Shown here: positions 30,501 through 42,539 of the stretch, in pieces | How the letters are laid out: each line of letters opens with the position of its first letter | Position numbering within the stretch: position 1 is the first letter of the stretch | From: Gigantopelta aegis | Taxonomy: Eukaryota; Mollusca; Gastropoda; Neomphalida; Peltospiridae | Reading direction: 5' to 3' | DNA: 64,000 bases | Assembly: GCF_016097555.1 (NCBI RefSeq) | Contig: NC_054704.1 | Coordinates: 98,189,851-98,253,850, forward strand | Translations under genes and position numbers: made by a program | Notes under the pieces: generated by a model | Database searches by the model: none | Seen by the model: the letters and a program-made list of their open reading frames with translations, nothing else | Told to the model about the DNA's origin: nothing

Positions 30501-30754
30501 TGAAATGAATGTGTAAAAACGACGTAGCTTTTTATTTGGTTGAACGTCGTCATAAGTCGTCTTTATGGTAATGAATGGTTTCGTTTTCTGCAAGTGTAAT
30601 ATGGCCTCAGACCACAATTAATTTCACTATGTATTCTCATGTAGCCCCAGTGGCTGTAGCACTTTTATTAATTTCACCAGGCCATTAGCATTTCACAGGA
30701 AACATTACCCGTCTCATGGGCGGATCCAGGAAATATTTTTAGGGGGGGGACCAA

Positions 30755-30795
30755 AAAAGAAGGGCACATTGACTCGTCAAAAGGGCACCTTACTA
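30755..30795. repeat. hAT subterminal GGGCAC motifs, left end
   Basis: AAGGGCACATTGAC and AAGGGCACCTTA lie within 80 bp of the terminus. Equivalent motifs occur at the other end. hAT transposases bind such short subterminal repeats. Confidence 0.6.
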
Positions 30796-31384
30796 CAAGT
30801 TTTGATATTTACAATTAATATGAATTCCTTTGTGTATATAATTATCAGTGTAGGAACGGAAGTGTACACTAAACAATATTTTTTATAGCTGCCGTTTTCT
30901 ATACCGCTAGCTACACCATTCACCTTAGAACCTATGCAGTAGTTAATAATGCAACTACAGAAAAACACGTCAACGTCACCTAACCTTACGATTTCTACCG
31001 TGGTCTGACTCGGTAATAAAAGCTCCAGTTTCGGGAGCAAGCATGCACATATTTTTAGTGCAATTAACTCAGGTAACAAATCATACATCATGATGTATAT
31101 TAAATTTAATACTGATAATTAATCGATCGATGCAAATATATACATTTTTGGTGAAAATACGCAAACAAATCGGAGGTAACATTTTCATAAACATCCGTTC
31201 AAACACGCAATAGTTAGGAGTATAATATTGTTTTAATAACAATAGCTTAATTTGTTAACTGAATAATTTTAATTATCAATGCAACAAATACAGAAGCACA
31301 CTATAAATCAGTATTAAAAAAGTAATACTGTACGTCGATGGTATTTAGCGAGATCGTATCAATATATGTATACAATACTTGAAC

Positions 31385-31700
31385 AATTCCATAGCAACCA
31401 AATGTTCTCAGTTGCTATCAACGCAACATTCAGCACAATAAAATAACTTAACAGGGAGCCCAGTCTGTCATTGTCAGGCAATGTGTAACGGAGACAATTT
31501 CATATGTAGTTTAATACTAATAGTTACGATGAACTATCCACAGTGCAGTTATCAATATTATGCACAACCATTAAGCATTCCATAGTAACAACTTGTTTTG
31601 ATAATGATATATACCAGTATTAGAGAACAATCAACATAATTACACATCACGCAGTCCAGTGCCATTGTCAGGCAACGTGTAATGGACACAATTTGAGATA
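31385..31700. repeat. Imperfect direct duplication inside the hAT element
   Basis: ATTGTCAGGCAATGTGTAAC near 31473 and ATTGTCAGGCAACGTGTAAT near 31664 sit in two blocks ~190 bp apart with similar surroundings (CATTCCATAG...). Confidence 0.6.
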
Positions 31701-31972
31701 TTCCTCAGTTATCTACCCTCAGCATAAAGCATGTAGGTGGCGTTCAATTTGTAGTTAGGCCTATCGACAGGGAAGTGAATAAGAAATATGTTTAAAAAAT
31801 AACGATGCCATCCTGTTGTTGGGTCCCTGGCTGTATAATCGAGGATGGGGCATAAAGTTCCTAAAAGATGACATTGTAAACAAAATAGCTGGTTAATCGC
31901 GATTACAAGGTGTAGTCACTATAAAACATTCGCTACTAGACCTTCAACGCCTGTTTGGCCCCTCTATCGATC

Positions 31973-34911
31973 CTAAAGGGAAGCCAACTCTATTGCCATT
32001 GCCATGATGGATTCTTGAAACATTCTGCGACGATGCTTTCGTAAGAACATGCTAATGATTTCAGAAATGTCAATTTTCATAGAATGATGAATATGCATCA
32101 AGGCAAGTCCTGCTAGTCTGTCTTCTCCCATGGTATTTCGTAAGAAGGTTTTGACACGCCGTAGTGCAGAAAACGAAAGTTCTGCCGATGCACTGCCAAC
32201 AGGCATTACACAGGCAATGGCAAGCAATACTTTCACGTTGGGAAAGACTGCCTCGTTACATGCTCGGTATGACTGCAACAACGAATCTGGAACAGGATCT
32301 GTTGAACATTTCCTGTTTCTTGACCACTGCATCACTGATTCCTGGAAACTCATATTCGTAGAATCTGTTCAGGAGGATTCATTGCCAATAGATGTCCACA
32401 TCTTTTTCCAGCTACCTAGTTCTGATTTGAGGTTAAGTGGGGTTGGTAGGTCAGTTTTCCAGAACTGCAGATCTGTATGTAACAATTCTATGTCACTGGT
32501 TTTGACAATCAATTTGGGAATAAGGCCAAACAAATGACGACACTTACAGGCATCCTCTGAAAACCTACTTTCCATCTCTGTGATAAGGTGGTCTAAAAAG
32601 GGAATAGCTATCGAGTTCCTGAAGTATTGCTCTGTAGTGGAACTTGGAATGTTGTCACGATGTTGCTGAAATCTACCACCTACACGTGACATTGTGACAT
32701 ATCTACCTATGTCTTCGGAGAGTTTGAAAGCCTCACCGTACCAATCTTTGAATATGCCATCGATGTTGCTTCTATTCGATTTCAAGTCAGTAACCGACTG
32801 ACCAATGAGATTGTAGGCTTCATAGCAATCTAGATCACTGCACTGCAGAAGCTTCGCTATAGGCATGACAGACAGAAGACAACTTTTGATGGTCAAGAAT
32901 GCCATTATAAATGGGAATGACTTGATGGTTGTTAACAATCCCTGAGCTGTGGTTCTCGTGTTGGCATCCCATCCCACAACCAATTTTCTTCACCATATAT
33001 GTCAGGATATAGTGCAGGATTAACAATAGCATCCAGGCATGTCGTCAGTTCTGAGTACAGCTCATGGAATGTGTCGTAGCAACTGTGGCGTTCCACCCAT
33101 CTGGTTTTACATAAACCAAGAAGTTTCTTTTTGGTACTTTCACATTTTAGTTTAGCAAGTACCTGTTCAAAAAAACGTTGTCGTTTCGGAGAATTGTGAA
33201 ATAATAAGTATATTTCATTTAATGAACCTATCATGTTTCTAACAGGCGTCATCTTGCACGAAGCTGCGATCGAAAGGTTTAGAACGTGACTGTTACAATG
33301 TGTGTATAGAGCTTTCGGAGCAACATTTCGAATTCTCCCATTTACACCATTGACCTCACTAGACATGGCTGATGCACCATCATAAGCTTGCCCACGTAAG
33401 TTATCAATGTTTAGTTCGTTTGCCCGCAAAATATCAAGGATGCTTTCAGATATTGCTTTACCTGTGGTGCGTTTCAAAAACGAGTAATTGAAGAATGCTT
33501 CGATAATTTCAACATTATTTACGTCATTTGTTTGCAAAAATCTCAAACAAAGAGATAGGATTTCCTGATTGCCAAATGTGTCAGTAACCTCATCTGCCAT
33601 TATGGAAAAGAATGGACTAGGTGATCCAGCTTTAATGCCTAATGTTAGGTGGTGTCGAATAAAATCTCCGATAAGGACTACAATTTCATTTTGTATAGTT
33701 TTGCTGGTGTATTTCGATGTTTGTTTTCCTCTTTCTAGATGAGTGTGCAGAATTTTATCACTTTTCGCCATGAGATCAAGAGTTGCTAAGAAATTGCCAC
33801 GATTAGAAGCTGTACTACTACTGTCATCTCGATGTCCTCTAAGCGCAATATTCTGTTTTCCACAAAAAACAACTGCATCAACAATGCATTTCAAAATATG
33901 CAAGTTATCTTCAAACAGTTGTTTTCTTTTCCGGTCTAAGATACAATCCACCTGTTGTGAGGGTTTACTCGAATTCTGTTTGGCTATTTCTGCAGCAATC
34001 AGGGCATCTTTGTGGTAGTCAAGGCGCATATGGTTATCTAGAATACCATCTTTTGAGCCCTTGGCTTTTCTGAGGTTTGTAAATGCTTTATTTATTAAGA
34101 CACCAACACTTTTATTGCGGGGCGGAAACATAACACAGTACTTGCAGAGTCCGCCTTCTAATAAAGGACTGTACACTAACCATGTATACTCGTCCAGCCA
34201 CTGAGACCTAAAAACTAGTGTTTTTTCATCACCCCTTTGTCTTACAACTTGTGAACAAAATGTTTTATATCCCACCGGAGGCACAAAATGTTGTTCCATG
34301 TATTTGCACTTTTCATTATCACTAAAGTGACGGACATCAATTTTGTTTTTAACGATTTTTCCAAGGTCAAAGTAAGAATGATCATTGAAATCAGTAACAA
34401 CGGATCCATCATGCGTTGAAGCTGTGTCTCCTGATACAACGACTCCATCCTGAGTTGAAACTGTGTTACACATAGCAACGACTCCATCCTGAGTTGAAAC
34501 TGTGTTACCAGTAGCAATGACTCCACCCTGAGTTGAAGCTGTGTCTCCTGATACAACGACTCCATCCTGAGTTGAAACTGTGTTACACATAGCAACGACT
34601 CCATCCTGAGTTGAAACTGTGTTACCAGTAGCAAGGACTCCACCCTGAGTTGAAGCTGTGTTTCCTGATACAACGACTCCATCCTGAGTTGAAACTGTGT
34701 TACACATAGCAACGACTCCATCCTGAGTTGAAACTGTGTTACCAGTAGCAAGGACTCCACCCTGAGTTGAAACTGTGTTACACATAGCAACGACTCCATC
34801 CTGAGTTGAAACTGTGTTACCAGTAGCAACGACTCCATCCTGAGTTGAAACTGTGTTACCAGTAGCAATGACTCCATCCTGAGTTGAAACTGTGTTACCA
34901 GTGCAGGCCAA
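31973..34911 (-). pseudogene. hAT transposase (ZMYM1/TTF-DUF4371 type), two lesions
   Basis: Domains in order are: a 13-residue repeat array (residues ~4-172); a TTF-type zinc finger region with G-L-C-K-Y-C-V-M-F-P-P; a DUF4371 region with M-A-D-E-V-T-D (first catalytic Asp) and GQAYDGASAMS (second); T-H-C-N-S-H-V-L-N-L; CKTRWVERHSCYD; and a C-terminal dimerisation domain with VGSASAELSFSALRRVKTFL. The upstream 659-codon ORF (34911-32932) and the rest are offset by a frameshift at a doubled GGGAT near 32970. One in-frame TGA at 32369-32371 precedes the last 127 codons. The enzyme would bind the ends and catalyse excision in the nucleus. Domesticated relatives exist in animals, but here the terminal repeats show a transposon. 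Confidence 0.85.
34393..34899 (-). repeat. Coding minisatellite, 13 x 39 bp
   Basis: Thirteen in-frame units of G-N-T-V-S-T-Q-D-G-V-V-A-T type form the N-terminus of the hAT transposase. Variants recur every three units (G-G-V-L-A-T, D-G-V-V-A-M, D-G-V-V-V-S), so a 117-bp trimer was amplified. The unit length keeps the frame. A 263-codon antisense shadow frame also stays open across it. Confidence 0.9.
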
Positions 34912-35079
34912 ACTAAAACGTAATTAAAACAGAGTTTTATTATGTATGTAACCTTTACAGCTAATAAACACTGGGTGTAGGACATCCGCTGTTGCCGATT
35001 AGTCACGTGACCACTAACAATCAAAGTGTGCATGTATTATAACACTTTTATTTGTATATAACCAGTGGTTATTATATAA

Positions 35080-36150
35080 AGAGGCACTTGTAAAATATAA
35101 CTGTAAAGGGCACTATAGCAATGACTGTCTAGGCTAATAAAATAATTTTATTCCTGCATATTTATTGGTTTTATCCATAAATGTTTGCCGCATTCCGTTA
35201 AACGCCAACGCAACGGTCCGAAACGGAACCGCGACAAAATAGAACCATTGTTGCCCGCAAAAACGGTTCAGTTTTAACGGCCCTTCAATCTCGCGGAAAC
35301 GAAACCATTCCAAAATGGACTGAGGCGAAAACGAACGTTCGTCGCCGAAAAAATAGTTCAGTTTTATCACTATTCGATCGGAACACCAACGTTTTCAGCT
35401 GGGATACTTTCGTAAACGATTTATATGCAAAGGAGCATTGTTATCGGTCGTACGATGCATTTCTCATTAGTATTTCAAGTCGTATACATTTATTAATTAT
35501 AAGTCGTCCAAAGAATTTCTCGGTCCGAATGCGTCGTTGTCAAAAGCCGGTTCGATCATGTGCTGAAAGGAAATCTACCCAAATATTACTCTTGTATAAG
35601 ATATCATTTCATTGGCTGGTAGTCTTATAGTCTAAAAATAGCCTTGGGATTGCCAGTGCCACAGATTGTGAATCGTGGGTATTTTTGTAAATCTGGTAAT
35701 GGCGGTAATACTTTTTGCCGTGGACGTAAATTTGCGTTTTCATCTGCATTCGTTATCACTCATTCCAGTTTCGATCATAGACTAATAATTTTAAATATGG
35801 ATGTTATTCACGTATGGATTTTTTTTAATACTTTTTTTAATTATAAAAAAAAAAATTATTTTTTTATTTTTTCAATTTTATCAATAAAATAGGTAGAGTC
35901 GGCTGAAAATGTTAGGGTCGGTCGGGTTACCCTAAACACAACTATTTTTTTTTTTTTTTAGGCCCTAGGTAGGGCAGATATATATAAAAACGATACAAAG
36001 GGGCACTTGTAAAATATAACTCTAATGGGCACTATAGCAACGACTGTCTAGGTAAGGTAGATATATATAATATATATATAAACGATACAAAGGGCACTTG
36101 TAAAATATAACTGTAATTTAAGGGCACTACTCTAGGAACGACTCTCTATA
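35080..36150. repeat. hAT subterminal repeats, right end
   Basis: Three blocks of GGCACTTGTAAAATATAACT followed by GGGCACTAT..., CGACT(G/C)TCTA lie near 35084, 36000 and 36089. Simpler GGGCACTTG motifs sit at 36746 and 36764 next to the terminus. Confidence 0.7.
35140..35985. other. Probable foreign insert inside the hAT right arm
   Basis: It contains AACGGTTCAGTTTTAACGGC and a second TAGTTCAGTTTTATCAC block, a poly-T tract and GGGTCGGTCGGG sequence. No ORF was recognised and its ends were not found. Confidence 0.35.
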
Positions 36151-37171
36151 GTTACACATAAAAATGACAGAGCCTATTTTTCATTACTAATTTTGATGAT
36201 CAGTAGTACAATTTGAAAGCAAACATTATTAGGCTATCGTTATGCAATGTTGAACAGACAACTTTCAAGCGCTCATAACTAATGGAAGGGCGCCACGGGA
36301 AATTTCAGAATGCTACATGGCTGATGCCATCAAAGTTAATTGTTAAATTTCCTAGTAGATAAGAATATATAGCCTAGGGAAGAAACCAATGGACAACAAT
36401 TCAAGATAAACTTACTTTAAAAAACCATCTAGCTTTTTACATCGCTTAGCTTCATGAAATAAAGTATTTTTAAGCAATTTTCTTCGTCGCTCCTTTCGCG
36501 GCATGGTTGTCTGTATAATTCGTGTGACGTCACATCAGCGATCTACAGTTCTACGTCATAATATACTAGCAATAATGAAGTAAATTGGCGTCACTCGCGT
36601 TAGAACCTCAATGGGGCCCCATTGAGACTCAATAACACAGACACATATCTGCAAGCTTGCGCATGTACACGAAAATCTTGATTTCATTTATCTACAATAT
36701 AATTATTGTTTACTTAAAAAAAATAAAAAATTCTACAAACAAAAAGGGCACTTGGACATTTTGAGGGCACTTGAACAATTTTTGGGGGGGACGCGTCCCC
36801 CTGGTCCCCCCCCCCCCCCCCCTTGGATCCGTCCATGCGTCTGGGCCCATTGAACACTCAAAAGGACGACCTCTGTTGTTCAGCTCTTTTCCGCGTTATA
36901 TCAATGTAAACAAACACACGTGGGCTAAGGGACCGAATCACACCCATTTCTCTGCATTTTACATGACTTCAATGTGCTCTGGGGGACATTATGCAGTATC
37001 CAGTGTAAACCAAGTGCACATATTCACTAACTGCATCCTCTTACCTGTCAAACCCAGTGTAACAATCCAGTACACAAAGCAGCTCCCCAGACATTAATCA
37101 CATAACAAGAACACTATATTTTCTCGCATTAGTTTCCCAAATGGGTGGATAACTCTAGTCTGATGCCATAT

Positions 37172-37425
37172 AATGAATGAATGTTTAACGACACCCCACC
37201 ACGAAAAATACATCGGCTATTGGGTGTCAAACAAATAAAGTGATGATCAACATCAATATAAGAATTCAAGATTTAAATAAAACAGTGTAAAGAACTGTGC
37301 AAAAATACAAATATCACAGATAGATACTGACTTTTACTCAAAATTTCAATTTTGTGCTCTATTGGCCATTCTTCAAAGAGAATGTTACACCACTGCACCA
37401 CGGTGAGGTTACAGCACGCGCAGGG
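37172..37425 (-). mobile_element. Short LINE derivative (5' end plus 3' tail), antisense
   Basis: In sense it starts CCTGCGCGTGCTGTAACCTC, carries GTGGTGTAACATTCTC and GAATGGCCAATA from the LINE 5'UTR, then a 3'UTR with ACAGTTCTTTACACTG and TGATGTTGATCATCACTTTA, the hairpin (GACACCC/GGGTGTC) and CATT repeats. No LINE coding sequence is present. The same structure is at 51236-51483. Confidence 0.8.
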
Positions 37426-37429
37426 GATA

Positions 37430-37543
37430 TGTGATCTCCATATGCTTATTAACCGTGCTCGACTACTATTTTGATAGCATGGTTTCGTTTCATCACACTG
37501 AACATCATACTTGTACATGAACAGACACGCTTCATCCATGTAC
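37430..37543 (-). CDS. Candidate host exon, Cys-containing
   Basis: In antisense, TTCTTGTTACAG precedes an open reading Y-M-D-E-A-C-L-F-M-Y-K-Y-D-V-Q-C-D, then E-T-K-P-C-Y-Q-N-S-S-R-A-R-L. The composition looks like real protein and the acceptor is good. The 3' side runs into the short LINE derivative, so the exon may be cut or may end before it. No family is recognised. Confidence 0.25.
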
Positions 37544-37659
37544 CTGTAACAAGAATTAATAGTAACCGTCAGTATATCTATAGATTGATAAATGTGCATG
37601 TATGAAAAACAAAATAATATGTTGAATGAAACGACTTTGAACATACGTAACATACATAA

Positions 37660-38140
37660 ATCTATTTATCCTATAACTTACCTATATCTGTAACCGGTTC
37701 GGGGTGGTGTGGGTTATATTGTAGTGTTGCCTTGATCGAATATAATTCTAAATGTAACTACTAGTTGGTGAAAGGCTCCACACACCGATCAGCCAGATAT
37801 TTATACAATAAATAAGCTTTGTATGTCAACAAAGAATGATCTGTGTTGACATAAATAACACTACTAAAAGAGCAAGAGCAACAAATGATATACATAACAA
37901 TAGATTTATTCATATAAATACATTTGTATTCTTCTCTGTGTGACGTAAAGGTACCCGAGACGAATTTATAATTAAACTGGAGGGGACAAAAAGGGATGAT
38001 AGACGGACGTGATAAATCCGTAACACAAGTCGATCTCGCGATTAACATGGCGTCCAAATATATAGTTTGATCACAGTATTAATACGTCTATTTCTGTTAT
38101 AGCCAGAAATAGGTTAAACAAAATATATTTTATTGAAATT
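37660..38140. other. Anonymous stretch
   Basis: A 98-codon antisense ORF (37761-38057) has no recognisable motif. Confidence 0.35.
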
Positions 38141-38148
38141 AATGTTAA

Positions 38149-38297
38149 AGGGACATTCCTGAGTTTGCTGCAATGTTTTAAGATGTTATCGACTAATAAA
38201 ATATTTCCTCAATTAAACTTACATATTAAATATATTTTCTTGTTTAGAATATTAATGGTTGTATATTAAATGTGTTTCTGATCGTTCTAATAGTTTT
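38149..38297. mobile_element. TTAA MITE left half, cut by the satellite
   Basis: TTAA at 38145-38148, then family sequence up to CGTTCTAATAG. The satellite starts where the consensus would continue. Confidence 0.8.
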
Positions 38298-39540
38298 AGA
38301 AAGGTTGGCATTGTGAACTACCTGGCCATGTCATGTAGCTGTATTTATTTGTATTTGTTGCACCTTAAAACGTATAATGTGGTCATTGTTTTGTTAAAAT
38401 TGTCAGAATTAGAAAGGTTGGCATTGTGAACTACCTGGCCATGTCATGTAGCTGTATTTATTTGTATTTGTTGCACCTTAAAACGTATAATGTGGTCATT
38501 GTTTTGTTAAAATTGTCAGTATTAGAAAGGTTGGCATTGTGAACTACCTGGCCATGTCATGTAGCTGTATTTATTTCTATTTGTTGCACCTTAAAACGTA
38601 TAATGTGGTCATTGTTTTGTTAAAATTGTCAGAATTAGAAAGGTTGGCATTGTGAACTACCTGGCCATGTCATGTAGCTGTATTTATTTGTATTTGTTGC
38701 ACCTTAAAACGTATAATGTGGTCATTGTTTTGTTAAAATTGTCAGTATTAGAAAGGTTGGCATTGTGAACTACCTGGCCATGTCATGTAGCTGTATTTAT
38801 TTCTATTTGTTGCACCTTAAAACGTATAATGTGGTCATTGTTTTGTTAAAATTGTCAGAATTAGAAAGGTTGGCATTGTGAACTACCTGGCCATGTCATG
38901 TAGCTGTATTTATTTGTATTTGTTGCACCTTAAAACGTATAATGTGGTCATTGTTTTGTTAAAATTATCAGTATTAGAAAGGTTGGCATTGTGAACTACC
39001 TGGCCATGTCATGTAGCTGTATTTATTTGTATTTGTTGCACCTTAAAACGTATAATGTGGTCATTGTTTTGTTAAAATTGTCAGTATTAGAAAGGTTGGC
39101 ATTGTGAACTACCTGGCCATGCCATGTAGCTGTATTTATTTGTATTTGTTGCACCTTAAAACGTATAATGTGGTCATTGTTTTGTTAAAATTATCAGAAT
39201 TAGAAAGGTTGGCATTGTGAACTACCTGGCCATGTCATGTAGCTGTATTTATTTGTATTTGTTGCACCTTAAAACGTATAATGTGGTCATTGTTTTGTTA
39301 AAATTGTCAGTATTAGAAAGGTTGGCATTGTGAACTACCTGGCCATGTCATGTAGCTGTATTTATTTGTATTTGTTGCACCTTAAAACGTATAATGTGGT
39401 CATTGATTTGTTAAAATTGTCAGTATTAGAAAGGTTGGCATTGTGAACTACCTGGCCATGTCATGTAGCTGTATTTATTTGTATTTGTTGCACCTTAAAA
39501 CGTATAATGTGGTCATTGTTTTGTTAAAATTATCAGAATT
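38298..39540 (+). repeat. 113-bp satellite, exactly 11 units
   Basis: The unit starts AGAAAGGTTGGCATTGTGAA and contains CTACCTGGCCATGTCATGTA and GCACCTTAAAACGTATAATG. The spacing is 113 bp throughout (38298, 38411, 38524, 38637...). Units are almost identical. Alternating variants (TATTTG/CTATTT and CAGAATT/CAGTATT) in units 2-5 reveal duplication of a 226-bp dimer. It is non-coding, and no TA or RNA signal stands out. Confidence 0.95.
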
Positions 39541-39559
39541 AGAAAGTGAATAGAACAGG

Positions 39560-39775
39560 AAGGAAGGAAATATTTTATTTTAACGATGCACTCAACACAT
39601 TTTATTTACTGTTATATGGCGTCGGACATATGGTTAAGGACCACACACACATATACTGAGAGAGGAAATCCACTGTCGCCACTTCATGGGCTACTCTTTT
39701 CGATTAGCAGCAAGGGATCTTTTATATGCACAATCCCATAGACAGGATAGTACATACCAGGCGTGGTTCACTGAC
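39560..39775 (-). mobile_element. SINE-B, antisense, head missing
   Basis: It carries the tail GGAAGGAAATATTTTATTTT (reverse), TCGTTA..CGACGCC, body GTGGTCCTTAACCATATGTC and GATCCCTTGCTGCTAATCGA in sense orientation. It ends at GGTATGTACTATCCTGTC, lacking the tRNA-like part. Confidence 0.85.
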
Positions 39776-39779
39776 TGAA

Positions 39780-41020
39780 GAAGAATAGAATAGATAATTA
39801 ACGACACCCGAGTTTGAAAAATACAAACTACGGTAAAGGCAAAACATGCGAGCATTGAATTTTTTGCATCCTAAAATCCTGTATTTATAGTAAAATGTAT
39901 TTGGGGCGGGGGTGGTGTGGTCACTGCTTTCTCTTGGGATAGATAGACAGATATACAGAAATATTGAATATTTCAAAATGATCAAGGTTGCCAAATTTCT
40001 ATTCACCGCATCCTCGATAAGCACCTTTAAAGATTAAAAACCCACAAAAAGCGATATATGGTTTGGCAATCAAAATACTAGTTTAATTATTCAAAATTTA
40101 GTGTTTTTTCAGAATTTCTTGAATACCACTTTAGTTTGAGCTATGACCTTGATCTGACCTTGACGTCTAAATTAAGAGAATCTCCCCTCAAACGTTTTCT
40201 ACATGTTTAGGGTAAATAAATGTCTAATGTAGTTCTTGTAAACGGCTTTTCTAAACAGCTTTTCTGGCTTTGGTCTAAATTTGACCTCTGACCGTGACCT
40301 CTAAATTCGGTTAATCCCATCGAAACTACAACTGCCAAATGTGCTGCTTTTTTAGCCAGCCAGTCACAATCATTGCCCTAAGCCACCGCACTACTAGAAG
40401 TGGTGTTAAAGTTACATTCTCTGGTTACCATATTATAACATCATGTACAAATATGAAATATAAGCTCAAATGCACTTTTAAAAAAGTCGTGTGTGTTCGC
40501 TATCAACGGATATCGTCAAACGTATACGCTTGATTCGTCGCCTGTGCCGCCATAGCTCGGCAAAGCACAAACGACAGCCTGTTGTCAGTTTCAGTTAACA
40601 CGTGCGTTTGCCGATTTCAAATTGTAGGGTTCGTCTCAAAAAATTAAAAGAGAAATGTTGCGCTGTACGAAGAACGGTCGGTTGAGGATACGGTACTAGA
40701 GTCTTTAGTTAAAACCGGTTTGATCTTGACAACGTATTATCGACAGTAGTACCTTCCTATTTCAGAATTGATATTTTATAAAGTGTTAGTAGAACTTTCA
40801 AAGTTGAGTTTGTATATTAGTAACACATTAATCATGTATATATTTTTAAAATAAGATATACTAAAGTAGACAATGAACGTTTTCACTTCTTAATTATACG
40901 TGTTAAAATCGACAAATTAAAATAAATATTCTTTCGTTTCGAAAGGGTAAAGTGTGGGGGGGGTGGGGGGGGGGGGGTGTTGTTAACGATATCAAAGTTA
41001 GAGCATATTGATTTAATAAT
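39780..41020. other. Anonymous stretch
   Basis: TGACCTTGATCTGACCTTGA and TGACCTCTGACCGTGACCTC near 40140-40300 are a dispersed-repeat-like motif. A G-rich run lies at 40957-40978. No gene was seen. Confidence 0.4.
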
Positions 41021-41098
41021 CATCCGACGCCATACAACCGTAAATAAAATTTGTTGAGTGCATCGTTAAATAAAACATATCCTATTCTTCCTTCCATC
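41021..41098 (+). mobile_element. SINE-B tail-only fragment
   Basis: CGACGC at 41025-41030 pairs imperfectly with GCATCG at 41059-41064, then TTAAATAAAACATATCC and a short CTTCC repeat. Confidence 0.7.
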
Positions 41099-41166
41099 TG
41101 CTGTTGGATGTCTAACATTGTGGTAATTTTGACATATAATCTTAGAGAGGAATCGGGTGCATGTGC

Positions 41167-41187
41167 GGGGGGGGGGGGGGGGGGGGG
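41167..41187 (+). repeat. Poly-G run
   Basis: About 21 G in anonymous sequence. Confidence 0.85.
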
Positions 41188-41345
41188 ATTTATTTGTATT
41201 GGGGGGTATTGGAGGTCGAAACCCTTACTTGACCAAGCTTTAAAAAAATTGAAATGTATTTTCTGGGGGAGCATGGTCCCATATAAACTTCGCTCAACAC
41301 AAGTCTATAACCCCAACCCCGCTGAAACCCCTACATTTTTTTTTT

Positions 41346-41455
41346 AGCAAGGGATCGTTTATATGTACCATCTCAGACAGGATATCACATACCATGGTAT
41401 TTTATATACCCGCCGATGGGGATCGATCCTAGACTGACCGCGCATTTCCAAAAAA
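41346..41455 (-). mobile_element. tRNA-headed SINE fragment, antisense
   Basis: AGCAAGGGATCGTTTATATG through GATCGATCCTAGACTGACCG. In sense this includes the B-box-like GGTCAGTCTAGGATCGATCC and the body start. Confidence 0.7.
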
Positions 41456-42535
41456 CACCTTTTTAGGTCTAAGTAATGAATAAAAATAACAGTCTTGAAA
41501 AATGTTAGTAAATCGCAGACAGTACCCTCTTCCTCTACCCCTAGAGCGTTACGTAATTAGTAACACCCCCTTACATGTAACGCGTATGCCAACAGCTGGC
41601 CACTGTCAAAATTTCAAGGCAAATCCCCCACCCACCGACCCCTGGAAAGGTGTTGTACCATACCTCTATGGATATAAATATATTTTGGAGATATGAGACG
41701 ACCCCTCAATCAAGACAGTTAAATTTGTTCAAAAATTGCGAAATCTTACGTGATCTCTTCTTTGGGAATTCCACACTTGTGATAAGCCAACGAAAACCGA
41801 GATCGGTAGGAGCCTGTCAAAGGTGTCCCACTTTCAAAATACTTGCTTTGTTTTTGACCTGGATAAGCCAGCGTAGTGAAACCAATGCGGAGTGCGGCGT
41901 CATATATGCACCAAACGTAAATGGATTTTCTGTTCTATATGCTTAAATAATAAAAATATTCCGGATACTGCCGCTTTAAACAAAACAAACGTTTAACACC
42001 ATTCGTAGAACCGTCTCTAAATATCTACCGATAACGTTTTGAAACGTCCATCGAGAGCATACTTGTTGCTATGGTTACAGAAAGTAAATTATTGTAATTG
42101 TAATTGCAGACGAATTGCAGTGTACTTCCAAACCTTTAGCAGTAATTCATATGTATTTGTTTTGACATCGCGCGAACGCATTTGGTATCACATGATTTAA
42201 AAGCAAACAATGATGTGTGAGACGATCGTTGCGGTATTTACTGAAGATTCTTCGTTTGCACTGAATAATTATGCCAAGTGTCACTTAACGAACAACCGTG
42301 TGTATTTTGATTATGTCTTTATTTGAACAATTGAAGTAAACAAAGTAACCATGGCATCCAGTCCGATAAATGTTTTATGCATCCCGTATAACCATGCATG
42401 AACGCATATGAGCATGTTGAACTTTGTATCTTCAGTGTACCTGATGCATATTGTCACGTATTACACCAAAGCAAGTATTACTTTTAGTACATAGCATACT
42501 CTTGAATAATTGATTTTTCGTTTTAGATAAATTTA
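41456..42535. other. Anonymous stretch
   Basis: No gene, RNA or repeat end was recognised. Confidence 0.4.
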
Positions 42536-42539
42536 TTAA

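Larger units (their letters stand above)
30715..36837 (-). mobile_element. hAT DNA transposon, ~6.1 kb, terminal and subterminal repeats present
   Basis: The termini are CATGGGCGGATCCAGG and, in reverse, CATGGACGGATCCAAG, each followed by a G-rich run. The flanks are CGTCT on both sides (30710-30714, 36838-36842), a 5-bp match where most hATs make 8 bp. GGGCAC-type motifs are clustered near both ends. One transposase gene lies on the minus strand. The segment between about 35140 and 35985 looks like a secondary insertion because subterminal repeat sequence stops and restarts around it. Confidence 0.85.
30603..37167. mobile_element. GGCCTCAGA element, copy 2, split by the hAT element
   Basis: The left part 30603-30714 and right part 36838-37167 together match 26883-27308. 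The flanks are ATAT (30599-30602, 37168-37171). Confidence 0.75.

Noticed and set aside
34242-35033. 263-codon antisense-strand ORF with Q-L-Q-L-R-M-E-S-L repeats
   Set aside because: It is a second frame through the 39-bp minisatellite of the hAT transposase. The repeat length keeps more than one frame open.
35134-35370. 78-codon antisense ORF in the hAT right arm
   Set aside because: No motif and it lies in what looks like a secondary insertion.
38298-39540. Regular 113-bp repeats as a CRISPR-like array
   Set aside because: The units are contiguous with no spacers and the setting is animal DNA. It is a tandem satellite.
40140-40300. TGACCT repeats as nuclear-receptor response elements
   Set aside because: Such TGACCTTGA clusters are common in invertebrate dispersed repeats, and no adjacent gene is present.
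40520-40553. Antisense ATGGCGGCACAGGCG as a first exon
   Set aside because: Only about nine codons before a weak donor-like GTATAC, and no supporting downstream exon.
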